Assembly (NCBI GenBank): GCA_019358875.1
Contig: JAHHIF010000027.1
Location: 1-64,000 of the forward strand
DNA: 64,000 bases
Source of the DNA: Symplocastrum torsivum CPER-KK1
GTDB taxonomy: Bacteria; Cyanobacteriota; Cyanobacteriia; Cyanobacteriales; Coleofasciculaceae
Direction: 5' to 3'
The notes beneath the pieces were generated by a model, which was not told the DNA's origin, made no database searches, and saw nothing but the letters and a program-made list of their open reading frames with translations. The position numbers and the translations under genes are program-made. Every line of letters begins with the position of its first letter. Within the stretch, counting starts at the first letter, position 1. Of this stretch, positions 17,751-27,107 are shown piece by piece.

Positions 17751-18362
17751 TTACGAAGTTGATTGAGAATTCAGCCAACCCAGGAAACTTTCAGTTGTCC
17801 TGAAATACTGTTCTACACCAGCATCCCGCAAAGGCTGCTGAACGTCTAACGCTCCAAATTCTTTGACATTGCCACTTAGGAACACCTTAACTTCAGTAGG
17901 ATGTACGCTTGCATCCTGAAGGATGCTGCACAGAATCAAATTGTCAGTAGGCTCTTTTTCAAAGAAAGCTGTGTTCAAGCTTGTCTGAAGCATATCGGCA
18001 GTTAGAGCAATGATCTCAGCCTTGGCAGCAAGCTGATCGAGAGCTTGAGATAGACGCTCTTTGACATTGTTAAGTAACCCCCGATTTTCAACTACAGACT
18101 GCCTCACATGGAAAAGGAGAGATGGAGCATAAGGTGAAGTAACGTCTCGTCGCAATTGGCTGATTTGCAAATTCAACTCGTTCTCAAATCGGTTGCGACG
18201 CTTTAGTTCATCCTCTAGCGCCGAGAGGGCTTCCATACAGCGGATGCTGGGGATGGCGATGCGGACTGATGAAGGCGGTGTTGAGAGTAAATTGTAGGGT
18301 TGAGAGTGGCGTCCTGTAGCAATGCTCATTAAGAAATTAGTTTCAATATACAGTCTCACCAC
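17751..18362 (-). CDS. PIN-domain protein, second gene of a PD-(D/E)XK/PIN module
   Basis: The 203-residue product opens with VRLYIETNFLM, where the E/D position after the first beta strand fits a PIN-type nuclease fold. It later has TDNLILCSIL and FLSGNVKEFG, which fit the second and third acidic motifs of PIN ribonucleases. A helical insert with charged residues (about 45-110) lies between. It starts with GTG at 18362 and overlaps the upstream gene by 20 bases, so the two are translationally coupled. The same gene order occurs at 26362-26995, where this gene is truncated. PIN proteins are often toxin or RNA-processing nucleases, but no antitoxin-like partner is visible. Activity is inferred only. 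Confidence 0.6.
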   Translation of the reverse strand: MVRLYIETNFLMSIATGRHSQPYNLLSTPPSSVRIAIPSIRCMEALSALEDELKRRNRFENELNLQISQLRRDVTSPYAPSLLFHVRQSVVENRGLLNNVKERLSQALDQLAAKAEIIALTADMLQTSLNTAFFEKEPTDNLILCSILQDASVHPTEVKVFLSGNVKEFGALDVQQPLRDAGVEQYFRTTESFLGWLNSQSTS

Positions 18363-18828
18363 TTAGTGCTATCCCAGAGTAAGTCGTTCCATCTTCAATC
18401 TGCTGTAACAAACCAACTTCCGCTAACTGTTGTGAAGCTGGCGGTGTTTGGGATTTCCAGTGATAGGCTAAGTCACTCAGCCATGCTTCAACTAGCCCCT
18501 CTAGGTAATGATGAAATATTCGTATTTCCCCGTATCTGGGTTCATAATGGCTAAGTACAGGGGCAGTCTTAATGTAGCTAACTGATTCAGACAGATTTGT
18601 ATCGTCACATCGAAAAATCTGAATGTCTTCAAGGTCAACTAGCATGGCAAAAGGAATCTCTGTATTTGCTGCTTGCAGATACGATTTCACTTTCTCAATA
18701 AACCAATCCTTATGTTGCTTGCCTTCGAGGTGCCTTGCTTTGACCTCAACTACTAGAATGATTTTCCTACTTTTGTCTTGGGCGATGATATCAAATGGAA
18801 TATCATTGTTCAGTTTTTGGATTTCCAT
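18343..18828 (-). CDS. PD-(D/E)XK-like protein, first gene of the nuclease/PIN module
   Basis: The 161-residue product has FDIIAQDKSRKIILVVEVKA near residues 12-32. This Asp...Glu-x-Lys arrangement on adjacent strands is the core of PD-(D/E)XK nuclease folds. The following helix with SYLQAANTEIPFAMLVDLED continues that fold. The C-terminal half (HYLEGLVEAWLSDLAYHWKS, PPASQQLAEVGLLQQIEDGT) is strongly shared with the 26498-26995 protein. It overlaps the PIN gene by 20 bases. No DNA-binding or methyltransferase partner is nearby, so a classical restriction role is unlikely. Function is unknown. Confidence 0.6.
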   Translation of the reverse strand: MEIQKLNNDIPFDIIAQDKSRKIILVVEVKARHLEGKQHKDWFIEKVKSYLQAANTEIPFAMLVDLEDIQIFRCDDTNLSESVSYIKTAPVLSHYEPRYGEIRIFHHYLEGLVEAWLSDLAYHWKSQTPPASQQLAEVGLLQQIEDGTTYSGIALSGETVY

Positions 18829-18916
18829 GACCCTAATTCCTACAGCGAGTTGAGTGTCTCTCCCTCATCAGGCTGCTGTTATACCTTCATCCTATGCTAA
18901 GTAGATATCAAGCCTG

Positions 18917-20728
18917 TTAATCGCTGACTTTCAACTCGTAGATATTCCAGACGACACCACCAAGGGCATTGTATTTCACATTTTGGATGCGATCGCGTAC
19001 TGCCGACATTGATAATGAATTCACAAGGTAAATCATCGGCAAATACTCTTGCGTAATACGTTGCGTCTCGGCGTAGATGGCTTTGCGTTTTGCTTCGTCT
19101 ACTGTTTTTGCCCCCTCAACATAGAGACGACCGATTTGGGCCTCCCAATCGTAAACTTCTCTGCCCTCAATCGGTACTTGTCCCTGTTGGGGTTTCTGGT
19201 TGAAGGCGTGTAATCCTCCATCTGGTAACCAAACATTAGCCCCATCATGCGGTTCCACACCACCCGTGAAGCCTAAGAGGTAAGAGTCCCAGTCTAGGGT
19301 GTTGGAAAGTTTATCAACCAGCGTGTTAAATGCGATCGGATTGAAATCGACTTGAATACCAATTTGGCTTAAGTTTTGCTTAATTTGCGCTCCTAATGCT
19401 ACACGAGTTTTATTTTCTGCATTGGTAAGTAACGTGAAGCGTACTCGATTGCCGTCAGCGTCAAGTAATTGTCCTCTATCGTTAAATTTAAATCCTGCTT
19501 TTGTTAATAATTCCTTTGATTGCTCAAGATTATAGTCGTAGACTTTTAGACCTTCTTGTTGCGAAATGTAGTAAGGGCTTTGTACAGAAATTGGTGAATT
19601 TTGTAACTCTCCCAACCCGCGTAGAGTGTTATTAATCATGCTTTGGCGATCGAGGGCATAGGCAATAGCTTGTCGAAATTCCACCGAAGTGAACCAACGA
19701 GACTTGATTGGATCAACTAGTGGGCGTCCGTTTCTTCTACCTTTGTTGAGGTTAAAGGAAAGAAAAATCGTACCGGGTCTTGCTTCTGCTGTGTAAAGCT
19801 TAAAATTTCCTCGCTTCTCTTCTCGCTTGAGTAGCCCAAAATGCTCAACAGGCATAGACCCCCAACCCTCAGTCAGATCTAAACCCCCAGAACGAAATTG
19901 AAGTAAAGCTGTTTCTTGTGATTCAACAATTTGCCAGACAATTCTCTGGATGTAAGGCTGAGGATTGCCTTGAGCATCTTTGCGCCAGTAGTAAGGGTTT
20001 CGCTCCAAAACTACACGTTGGCTGGGTACATAGCTAGCGACGCGGTAAGCGCCATTGACGACGATTTCTTGAGGATTTGCATCTGTTCCCCACATTGAGG
20101 CAAACTTTGGATTACCGTTGGCATCTTTAGTAATTACAGATTCGCGGAGAATATGCTTCGGTAAGATAACAATGCCATCTTGTGGCCCGGATGTAATGCG
20201 TAAGAAGGGAGCGAAAGGCTCTGGTAGAGTGAATTCAACCCGACGAGCATCCAGCGTTCTAATCTTAGGGAAAGTACCAGATGTACCAATTTTGAGAACA
20301 TCTTTTTGATCGGTAGCAATTTCTGGATTAAAAACGATGTCATTATAGGTAAAGACAACATCATCTGCTGTCAATGGTGCGCCGTCTGACCACTTCAATC
20401 CCTCTCGTAAGGTAAAAACATAGCGCTGGTTATTGTCAAAGCTTTCCCAAGATTCAGCCAAAGCTGGCTCAATCTTTCCCGTGAAGTCATTGACATAGGT
20501 TAACCCCTCAAAGGTGAAAGGAAAAATATTGGGAAACTCGCTTTTTAGGGCGTAGTTGAAGGTTTTTGGATCGCTAATAGTATGCAGCACCAGTTGCGAT
20601 ACTTGAGCCGCTTCGGTTTTTAACTCGGTTGGGTTACAGCCTCCCAGAGCTAATCCAGGAATCACCCACAACATTAAGGTTAGTAGTATAGATAGCCAAC
20701 GGTGGAGATGCGGCAAGACGATACTCAT
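18917..20728 (-). CDS. ABC transporter solute-binding lipoprotein, family 5 (array copy 1)
   Basis: The 603-residue lipoprotein has a signal peptide with lipobox LGGC near residue 30. The SBP_bac_5 domain follows, as in OppA/DppA/NikA proteins that carry peptides, nickel or other ligands to an ABC importer. Seen are PALAESWESFDNNQRYVFTL, KWSDGAPLTADDVVFTYND and the C-terminal hinge region. The hydrophobic N-terminus (LSILLTLMLWVIPGLALGGC) differs from the other three copies. It is the last gene of a four-gene tandem array on one strand, 66 bases after copy 2 and 88 bases before the PD-(D/E)XK gene. No permease or ATPase gene accompanies the array, so the transport partner lies elsewhere. Confidence 0.9.
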   Translation of the reverse strand: MSIVLPHLHRWLSILLTLMLWVIPGLALGGCNPTELKTEAAQVSQLVLHTISDPKTFNYALKSEFPNIFPFTFEGLTYVNDFTGKIEPALAESWESFDNNQRYVFTLREGLKWSDGAPLTADDVVFTYNDIVFNPEIATDQKDVLKIGTSGTFPKIRTLDARRVEFTLPEPFAPFLRITSGPQDGIVILPKHILRESVITKDANGNPKFASMWGTDANPQEIVVNGAYRVASYVPSQRVVLERNPYYWRKDAQGNPQPYIQRIVWQIVESQETALLQFRSGGLDLTEGWGSMPVEHFGLLKREEKRGNFKLYTAEARPGTIFLSFNLNKGRRNGRPLVDPIKSRWFTSVEFRQAIAYALDRQSMINNTLRGLGELQNSPISVQSPYYISQQEGLKVYDYNLEQSKELLTKAGFKFNDRGQLLDADGNRVRFTLLTNAENKTRVALGAQIKQNLSQIGIQVDFNPIAFNTLVDKLSNTLDWDSYLLGFTGGVEPHDGANVWLPDGGLHAFNQKPQQGQVPIEGREVYDWEAQIGRLYVEGAKTVDEAKRKAIYAETQRITQEYLPMIYLVNSLSMSAVRDRIQNVKYNALGGVVWNIYELKVSD

Positions 20729-20794
20729 ATTGCAGTGCTACTCAGCTTTCGACCCATGATAAACTTCTGTCGTTTCTTAGAGAGACAATCTTGA

Positions 20795-22582
20795 TTATTG
20801 CTCCCTCACTTTCAATTCATAGACATTCCAGAGAGTTCCTCCAAGAGCAGAATATTTTACATTTTTAATGCGATCGCGTACTGCTGTCAGAGAAAGCGGA
20901 TTCACCAGATGAATAAACGGTAAGTATTCTTGTGCGAGGCGTTGTGTTTCGGCATAAATTTCCTTACGCTTTGCCTCATCTACCTCCTGTGCGCCTTGGA
21001 TATAGAGACGACCAATTTCTTCTTCCCAATCTGCTACCTCCCGCCCTTCTATCGGTGGTTGTCCGGGTTGAGGTTTCTGATTGAAGGGGTGGAATTGACC
21101 GTCAGGCAACCAGATATTCGCTCCACTATTCGGTTCAATGCCACCAGTAATCAGTCCGAAATAACATTCCCATTCGAGTGTGTTCAGCACCTTGTCGATC
21201 ATGACGGCAAAATCAATGGGCGTGAAATCGACTTGAATCCCGATTTGACTCAGATCGGACTTAAGCTGCGAACCTATTGAGTCACTGATTCTACTACCTG
21301 CTTGGCTCAATAGGGTGAAGCGGACGCGGTTGCCATCTGCATCAAGCAACTGGTTTTTATTGTTGTATTTGAATCCCGCTCCCAGCAGTAATTCTTTTGC
21401 CTTTTCTGGATTATAGTCGTAGACTTTTAGACCTTCTTTGGGGGAAAAATAGTAAGGGCTTTGGACAGAGATGGGTGAATCTTGAAATTCACCAAGTCCA
21501 CGAAAGACATTATTAATCATGGCTTGGCGATCAAGAGCGTAGGCAACGGCTTGTCTAAAGGCAAGGGTGTTAAACCAACGGGACTTAATCGGATCGACTA
21601 ATGGGCGTCCCTTACGGCGACCTTTATTGAGATTGAAGGTAATAAAATTAGTCCCAAAGTCAGGGCCACCATTTTTAATCGTAAAATTGCCTCGTTTCTC
21701 TTCCCGCTTGAGCAACTGAAAACTACTAGGAGCAATTTCAAGCAGATCCAACCCCCCAGAACGAAACTGGATTAAGCCCGTATCGCTCGATTCGACAGTT
21801 TGCCAGATTAGGCGTTCAACATAAGGCTGTGGGTTACCCTGAGCATCTTTACGCCAGTAGTAAGGATTACGCCTAAAGATTACCCGTTCATATGGGGTGT
21901 AGCTCTCCAATGTATAGGCACCACTGCCAATAATTTTCTTTGGATCTGTATCAGTTCCCCAGGTAGATAGAAACTTCGGCTTTCCGTCTCGGTTGTTGGT
22001 AAATACGGCTTCGCGCAGGGCGTGTTCCGGCAAGATTGCAACGCCGCCAACCGTTCGGAGGAAGGGGGCAAACGTCTCTGGCACAGTGAATTCTACACGG
22101 CGGTCGTCCAGTTTACGAACTTTTGGTAAAGCACGACTCTCACCAATTCGGAGAACATCTCTAAAATCTGTGGGAATCCGCTCGTTGAAGAAGATGTCAT
22201 TGTAGGTGAAAACAACATCATCGGTTGTCAGTGGTTCACCATCAGACCACTTCAGTCCTTCGCGCAGGGTAAAGACAATCCGCTTATTGTCTTCAGAAAT
22301 GTCCCAAGATTCCGCTAGGGCTGGTTCAACGTCCGCAGTCACTCCGTTTTCCGTAATCAAGCCATCGTATATGTAACCAAAAACGGTGGGTGATGCTTGG
22401 TTCATCGCATAGTTAAAGCTTTGTGGATCGCCTGGATTGCGAAACACGATCTGGGGAACTTGGGCAGCTTCGGTTTTAAATTGAGAGAGAGTACAGCTTG
22501 AAAGTGCGATCGCCAAAATTAAGGCAAGTAAAACTGAAAACCAACGACGCAGAGTAGTAGTCGAGAACACAGCAGAAATCAT
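20795..22582 (-). CDS. ABC transporter solute-binding lipoprotein, family 5 (array copy 2)
   Basis: The 595-residue paralogue has a lipobox (ALSSC) near residue 29 and the same domain plan as its neighbours, including VFTLREGLKWSDGEPLTTDD and FRNPYYWRKDAQGNPQPYVE. The ligand-contact region differs: it reads FGLITGGIEPNSGANIWLP where copy 4 has LLGFTGGIEPNDGSNIWSP. It is spaced 67 bases from copy 3, consistent with one transcript. Divergence among copies is enough to suggest different ligands or old duplications rather than recent amplification. Confidence 0.9.
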   Translation of the reverse strand: MISAVFSTTTLRRWFSVLLALILAIALSSCTLSQFKTEAAQVPQIVFRNPGDPQSFNYAMNQASPTVFGYIYDGLITENGVTADVEPALAESWDISEDNKRIVFTLREGLKWSDGEPLTTDDVVFTYNDIFFNERIPTDFRDVLRIGESRALPKVRKLDDRRVEFTVPETFAPFLRTVGGVAILPEHALREAVFTNNRDGKPKFLSTWGTDTDPKKIIGSGAYTLESYTPYERVIFRRNPYYWRKDAQGNPQPYVERLIWQTVESSDTGLIQFRSGGLDLLEIAPSSFQLLKREEKRGNFTIKNGGPDFGTNFITFNLNKGRRKGRPLVDPIKSRWFNTLAFRQAVAYALDRQAMINNVFRGLGEFQDSPISVQSPYYFSPKEGLKVYDYNPEKAKELLLGAGFKYNNKNQLLDADGNRVRFTLLSQAGSRISDSIGSQLKSDLSQIGIQVDFTPIDFAVMIDKVLNTLEWECYFGLITGGIEPNSGANIWLPDGQFHPFNQKPQPGQPPIEGREVADWEEEIGRLYIQGAQEVDEAKRKEIYAETQRLAQEYLPFIHLVNPLSLTAVRDRIKNVKYSALGGTLWNVYELKVREQ

Positions 22583-22649
22583 GTTGCAGTGCCACTAGGC
22601 GTTTTTCGGATGATAGACCAGCTTCCTTTGAGGAGAAATAACCGGGTAA

Positions 22650-24461
22650 TCACTTTATATATTCGTCTGTGAGTTTGAGTTCGTAGAGATTCCACAGACT
22701 ACCCCCAAGGGATGAGTATTTTATACCTTTAACGCGATCGCGTACAGCCACAAAAGTTAGTGGGCTAACTAGATGGATGAAAGGTAAATTCTCTTGGGCG
22801 ATGCGTTGCCCATCGGCATAAATCGCTTTGCGTTTGGCTTCGTCCAACTCCTGCGCTCCCTCAACATAGAGACGAGCCATTTCCCGCTCCCAGTCTGCAA
22901 ATTCCTGTCCTCTGATTGGAGGTTGCCCTGGTTGAGGTTGTGAGTTGAATTGATGTAATCCGCCATCTAAAGCCCAAATTGTGGAACCCCCGTGCGGGTC
23001 AAGTCCAGCTCCGCCAATAGCGCCAAGGTAAGCGTCCCAATTCATCGTGTTGTTGAGCTTGTCTAAAAGCGCGTTGAAGTCAATGGACTGGAAGTCAACT
23101 TGAATGCCGATTTTACTTAAATCTCGCAGGATTTGGGTTCCAATAGAGCTGATGCGCCTACCCCCAGCATTAGTCAAGAGTGTGAAGCGCACGCGATTGC
23201 CTTTTTCATCGAGCAGTTCACCTCTATCGTTATATTTGAATCCCGCCTCCAACAGTAATTCCTTGGCTTTTTCCGGATTGTAGTCGTAGACTTTCAGACC
23301 CTTTTCCGGAGAGAGATAGTAGGCACTGTTCTCCGGAATCATTGAATGTTGCGGTTCACCCAAACCCAGAAGAATGTTGTTAATCATGGTTCGGCGGTCA
23401 ATGGCATAGGCAATGGCTTGTCTAAACGCCACTTTATTGAACCAGCGAGATTTCATTGGATCGACTAAAGGCTTTCCGTTACGGCTTCCTTTATTGAGGT
23501 TGAAGCACATAAACAGTCTGGTCGTGTCGGGACCACCATTGTGGATCGTAAAATTAGCTCGATTTTCTTCTCGCTTCAGCAGGGCAAACGTTGCAGCGGA
23601 AATATCGAGGATATCAGCCTCTTTAGAGCGAAACTGTAATAAAGCTGTATCAGTGTTTTCGATAATTTGCCAGACGAAGCGCTCAATATAAGGCAGGGGA
23701 TTGCCCTGAGCATCTTTTTTCCAGTAGTAGGGGTTACGACGGAATACTACACGCTGACCGATGCTGTAACTTTCCATCCGATAGGGACCATTGCCGATAA
23801 TTTTGTCGGGATCGGTATCTGTTCCCCAAGTTGATAGAAACACAGGATTCCCCTGTGAGTCTTTGGTCTTTACCGATTGACGTAGAGCATGGGCTGGCAA
23901 GATTGGCGCTCCACCCGCATAGAGAAGGAAGGGTGCAAAAGGTTCTGGTACTGTAAATTCAACCCGGCGCTCGTCTAGTTTTCGCACAGTCGGCAGTGCT
24001 TTACTTTCTCCAATTCTGAGAACATCTCTGGTCGGGGCAGGAATTTGTTCATTCAAATAGATGTCATTGAACGTAAAAACTACATCATCTGCTGTCAGGG
24101 GTTTACCATCTGACCACTTCAAGTCTTTTCGCAGGGTAAAGACAATTCGCTTTTTGTCCTCTGAAATTTCCCAGGACTCAGCTTGGGCTGGATTAAGTTC
24201 CCCAGTAAGCCCATCTGCACTGATTAACCCCTCGTAAATGTAATCGAATACGTTCGGCGATTCTTGACTCAGGGCATAGTTAAATGTTTTAGGGTCAGTG
24301 CCAACATTAGCAACAAGTTGGGGGACTTGAGCCGCCTCAGACCTAAATTGAGCGATAAATTCAGCCGGACTACAGGAACCCAGGGCGATCGCTAAAATCG
24401 CAAAGAGTATACCTAAAAACCAATGACGGCGAGTACTGGTCGAGAAGGTAGTAGGGTTCAT
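22650..24461 (-). CDS. ABC transporter solute-binding lipoprotein, family 5 (array copy 3)
   Basis: The 603-residue protein has lipobox ALGSC near residue 30 and a complete SBP_bac_5 domain. Distinct points are the ligand-loop sequence LGAIGGAGLDPHGGSTIWAL, without the GGIEPN seen in copies 2 and 4, and the altered segment LGEPQHSMIPENSAYYLSPE where the other copies read SPISVQSPYY. These changes lie where family proteins contact ligand, so its substrate may differ. It ends in TDEYIK. A 93-base gap separates it from copy 4 upstream. Confidence 0.9.
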   Translation of the reverse strand: MNPTTFSTSTRRHWFLGILFAILAIALGSCSPAEFIAQFRSEAAQVPQLVANVGTDPKTFNYALSQESPNVFDYIYEGLISADGLTGELNPAQAESWEISEDKKRIVFTLRKDLKWSDGKPLTADDVVFTFNDIYLNEQIPAPTRDVLRIGESKALPTVRKLDERRVEFTVPEPFAPFLLYAGGAPILPAHALRQSVKTKDSQGNPVFLSTWGTDTDPDKIIGNGPYRMESYSIGQRVVFRRNPYYWKKDAQGNPLPYIERFVWQIIENTDTALLQFRSKEADILDISAATFALLKREENRANFTIHNGGPDTTRLFMCFNLNKGSRNGKPLVDPMKSRWFNKVAFRQAIAYAIDRRTMINNILLGLGEPQHSMIPENSAYYLSPEKGLKVYDYNPEKAKELLLEAGFKYNDRGELLDEKGNRVRFTLLTNAGGRRISSIGTQILRDLSKIGIQVDFQSIDFNALLDKLNNTMNWDAYLGAIGGAGLDPHGGSTIWALDGGLHQFNSQPQPGQPPIRGQEFADWEREMARLYVEGAQELDEAKRKAIYADGQRIAQENLPFIHLVSPLTFVAVRDRVKGIKYSSLGGSLWNLYELKLTDEYIK

Positions 24462-24554
24462 ACTGTAACGTTACTCACGCTTTTTCATATAATCTCATCC
24501 TAGTGTCTTCAGCCTCGGATGATTGTCTCGGATGAGTGTGAAGAACAGCTTGGG

Positions 24555-26336
24555 TTAGTTGTCTTCAATCTTGAGTTGGTCAATGTTCCAGAGTGTTCCC
24601 CCAAGTGCAGTAAACTCCACACCCTTGACGCGATCGCGTACTGCTGCTAGCGCCAGTGGGTTCACTAGGTAAATAAAGGGCAAATTCTCTTGAGTAATTT
24701 GTTGCGTTTTCGCATAAATCGCTTTGCGCTTTGCTTCGTCTAACTCTTGTGCGCCTTGAATATACAGACGACCAATCTCCTGCTCCCAATCCGAAATTTC
24801 TCGACCTTCAATCGGAGGTTGTCCAGGTTTGGCGGGTTGATTGAAACGATGGGATGCACCGTTGGGCGACCAAATATTAGAGCCATCATTCGGCTCAATT
24901 CCTCCTGTAAAGCCAAGGAGATAACATTCCCAATCAATAGTGTTGTTGAGCTTGTCTAAGAGCGTTGTAAACTCGATCGCATTTATATCCACTTGCATAC
25001 CGATTAGGCTCAAGTTTTGTTTAATCTGAGAAGCCATTGCTTCAGTGCCCCGACTACCCGCACCTGTTAGTAAGCTAAAGCGCACCCGATTCCCCGCTTC
25101 ATCCAGCAGTTGACCTTTGGCATTGTATTTAAATCCAGCTTGCAAAAGTAATTCTTTTGACCGTTCAGGATTGTAGTCGTAAACCTTTAAGCCCTCTTTG
25201 GGAGAAAGGTAATAGGGACTTTGGACGGAAATTGGGGAATTTTGAGGTTCACCTAACCCTCGAAAAATATTGTTAATGATCGTTCGCCGATCAATCGCAT
25301 AGGCAACAGCTTGTCGAAAGGCAACGTTGTTGAACCAGCGAGACTTAATCGGGTCTACCAGTGGGCGTCCTTTGCGCCTACCTTTATTGAGATTGAAGGC
25401 AATAAACGTTGTGCCATAGTCAGGCCCACCGTTGTAGATTGTAAATTTACCCCGTTCCTCCTCCCGCTTCAGCAAGGAAAAGGTTGCGGGGGAGACACCG
25501 ACAATATCCAATCCCCCAGAACGAAACTGGATTAAAGAGGTATCGGTGTTTTCAACAAGTTGCCAAGTGAAACGCTGGATATAAGGTAGAGAATTGCCCT
25601 GACTATTTTTCTTCCAGTAGTAAGGATTCCGTTCAAAGACAACGCGCTGGCTGGCGGCGTAACCCGTGAGTCGGTAGGGGCCATTGGTAATAATTTTGTT
25701 TGGGTCTGTATCTGTTCCCCAGGTTGAGAGGAATTTAGGATTACCTTTAGCATCTTTGGTGTTGATCGCCTCGCGCAGTGCATGGGCAGGTAAAATGGCA
25801 AGACTTGCCGAGCGAAGAAAAGGGGCAAAGGGTTCAGGGATAGTAAATTCTATTTCACGCTCATTGAGTTTTCGCACAGTCGGCAGTGCTTGACTTTCCC
25901 CAATTTTTAAACTATCTCGGATTGGCGTGGGAATGGCTTCGTTGAAGAAGACATCGTTGTAGGTAAAAATTACATCGTCAGCGGTTAAGGGTGCGCCATC
26001 TGACCATTTCAGTCCTTCTCGCAAGGTAAAGACAATTCGTCGCTTGTCCTCAGACATTGTCCACGACTCTGCCAATGCAGGTTCTATTTCTCCCAGACCA
26101 TTTTCAGTGATTAGCCCTTCATAGGTGTAGCTAAAAATGTTAGGCGATTCACTGCTTAAGGCGTAGTTAAAGGTTTTTGGGTCAGTCGTCTGACTAACGA
26201 CTAATTGCGGTACCGATGCGGCTTGGGTGATGTATTGGGCTGGGCTACAGGAAGAAAGCGCGATCGCACAAACTACAGCCAGCGTTCCCGCCAACCAACG
26301 TCGCCCAGTTGTAGTGAATATAGAGAAAAGCTTCAT
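24555..26336 (-). CDS. ABC transporter solute-binding lipoprotein, family 5 (array copy 4, first in order)
   Basis: The 593-residue lipoprotein (lipobox ALSSC near residue 30) is first in transcription order. The promoter of the array should lie just upstream, but the truncated PIN gene stops only 25 bases before its ATG, leaving little room for an independent promoter. The domain carries PALAESWTMSEDKRRIVFTL and the C-terminal ALAAVRDRVKGVEFTALGGT common to the array. Like the others, it should be tethered to the outer face of the inner membrane. Substrate unknown. Confidence 0.9.
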   Translation of the reverse strand: MKLFSIFTTTGRRWLAGTLAVVCAIALSSCSPAQYITQAASVPQLVVSQTTDPKTFNYALSSESPNIFSYTYEGLITENGLGEIEPALAESWTMSEDKRRIVFTLREGLKWSDGAPLTADDVIFTYNDVFFNEAIPTPIRDSLKIGESQALPTVRKLNEREIEFTIPEPFAPFLRSASLAILPAHALREAINTKDAKGNPKFLSTWGTDTDPNKIITNGPYRLTGYAASQRVVFERNPYYWKKNSQGNSLPYIQRFTWQLVENTDTSLIQFRSGGLDIVGVSPATFSLLKREEERGKFTIYNGGPDYGTTFIAFNLNKGRRKGRPLVDPIKSRWFNNVAFRQAVAYAIDRRTIINNIFRGLGEPQNSPISVQSPYYLSPKEGLKVYDYNPERSKELLLQAGFKYNAKGQLLDEAGNRVRFSLLTGAGSRGTEAMASQIKQNLSLIGMQVDINAIEFTTLLDKLNNTIDWECYLLGFTGGIEPNDGSNIWSPNGASHRFNQPAKPGQPPIEGREISDWEQEIGRLYIQGAQELDEAKRKAIYAKTQQITQENLPFIYLVNPLALAAVRDRVKGVEFTALGGTLWNIDQLKIEDN

Positions 26337-26361
26337 AAATTAATTGATATCTATAAGCAGC

Positions 26362-26517
26362 TTAATCAGTCCACAAGGAGAGAGCTTCCAGGTAGCAAAT
26401 GCTTGGTATTACTAGACGGACTGACGGTGGGATATCTTGTAGCAATCTATCTGCTAGAGGGTCTTGTCCTTTAGCAACAGTCATTAAAAAATTGGTTTCA
26501 ACGTAAAGTACTACCAA
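26362..26517 (-). pseudogene. Truncated PIN-domain gene (51 codons), paralogue of the 17751 gene
   Basis: This frame, too short for most gene finders, reads from TTG 26517 as VVLYVETNFLMTVAKGQD, then PPSVRLVIPSICYLEALSLW, and ends at TAA 26362. It aligns with residues 1 to about 50 of the 203-residue PIN protein at 17751-18362 (VRLYIETNFLMSIATG, SVRIAIPSIRCMEALSAL). The rest of the PIN domain, including the later acidic motifs, is missing. It overlaps the end of the PD-(D/E)XK paralogue at 26498 exactly as the intact pair does. The break lies 25 bases upstream of solute-binding copy 4, so an array-related rearrangement may have cut it. Confidence 0.75.
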
Positions 26518-26995
26518 GCGCTACCTCTTGCCGGGTTGTTCCACCTTCTAGCTGCTGTAGTAGACCGATTCCTGCTAGCTGTTCTGATGCTGGCGGATTT
26601 TTCGACTTCCAGCAATAAGCTAAGTCTCGCAACCACGCCTCGACTAATGTAGTTAGGTAAAGTTCAAAAATTCGCTTATTGCCAAACTCAGCATCATAAT
26701 GGCGAAGAACATCCGCCGTTTTGAGAGAAGCAATCGGTTTGGTAGATAAACTAGCATTGTCTCCTTGAAAAATCTCAATGTCTTCGAGATCAACAAGCAT
26801 TGCGAAAGGAATGTTTGTGTTCGCCGCTTCCAGATACGACTTGAGTTGTGAGATAACTTTTTGTTTCGCTTCCCTACTTTCGAGTTCAGTCGCTTTAACT
26901 TCTACTATTAGAACCATCCGCCCATCGCGTCCTTGGGCAAGGATATCAGCAAACCTCAAGTCAGCACGAGTAAGTTCAAATTTTGCTGCTTCCAT
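26498..26995 (-). CDS. PD-(D/E)XK-like protein, paralogue of the 18343 gene
   Basis: The 165-residue product has FADILAQGRDGRMVLIVEVK near residues 15-34, the same Asp...Glu-x-Lys arrangement as the 18343 protein. It shares long identical stretches with it (SYLEAANTNIPFAMLVDLED, LVEAWLRDLAYCWKSKNPPA). The N-terminus differs (MEAAKFELTRADLR), so the two copies are not recent duplicates. It remains intact although its PIN partner downstream is cut to 51 codons, which argues that this gene can be kept without the PIN protein. Function unknown. Confidence 0.6.
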   Translation of the reverse strand: MEAAKFELTRADLRFADILAQGRDGRMVLIVEVKATELESREAKQKVISQLKSYLEAANTNIPFAMLVDLEDIEIFQGDNASLSTKPIASLKTADVLRHYDAEFGNKRIFELYLTTLVEAWLRDLAYCWKSKNPPASEQLAGIGLLQQLEGGTTRQEVALGSTLR

Positions 26996-27107
26996 AATTC
27001 TACTTCTCCCTTTCTCTAGAGAGGCTTAACCAGTCTACTTTGTACAATATCCTCATCCTAATGCGATCGCCCTAGCAAGAAGGTATAACTAAAAGCGATC
27101 GCTTACT

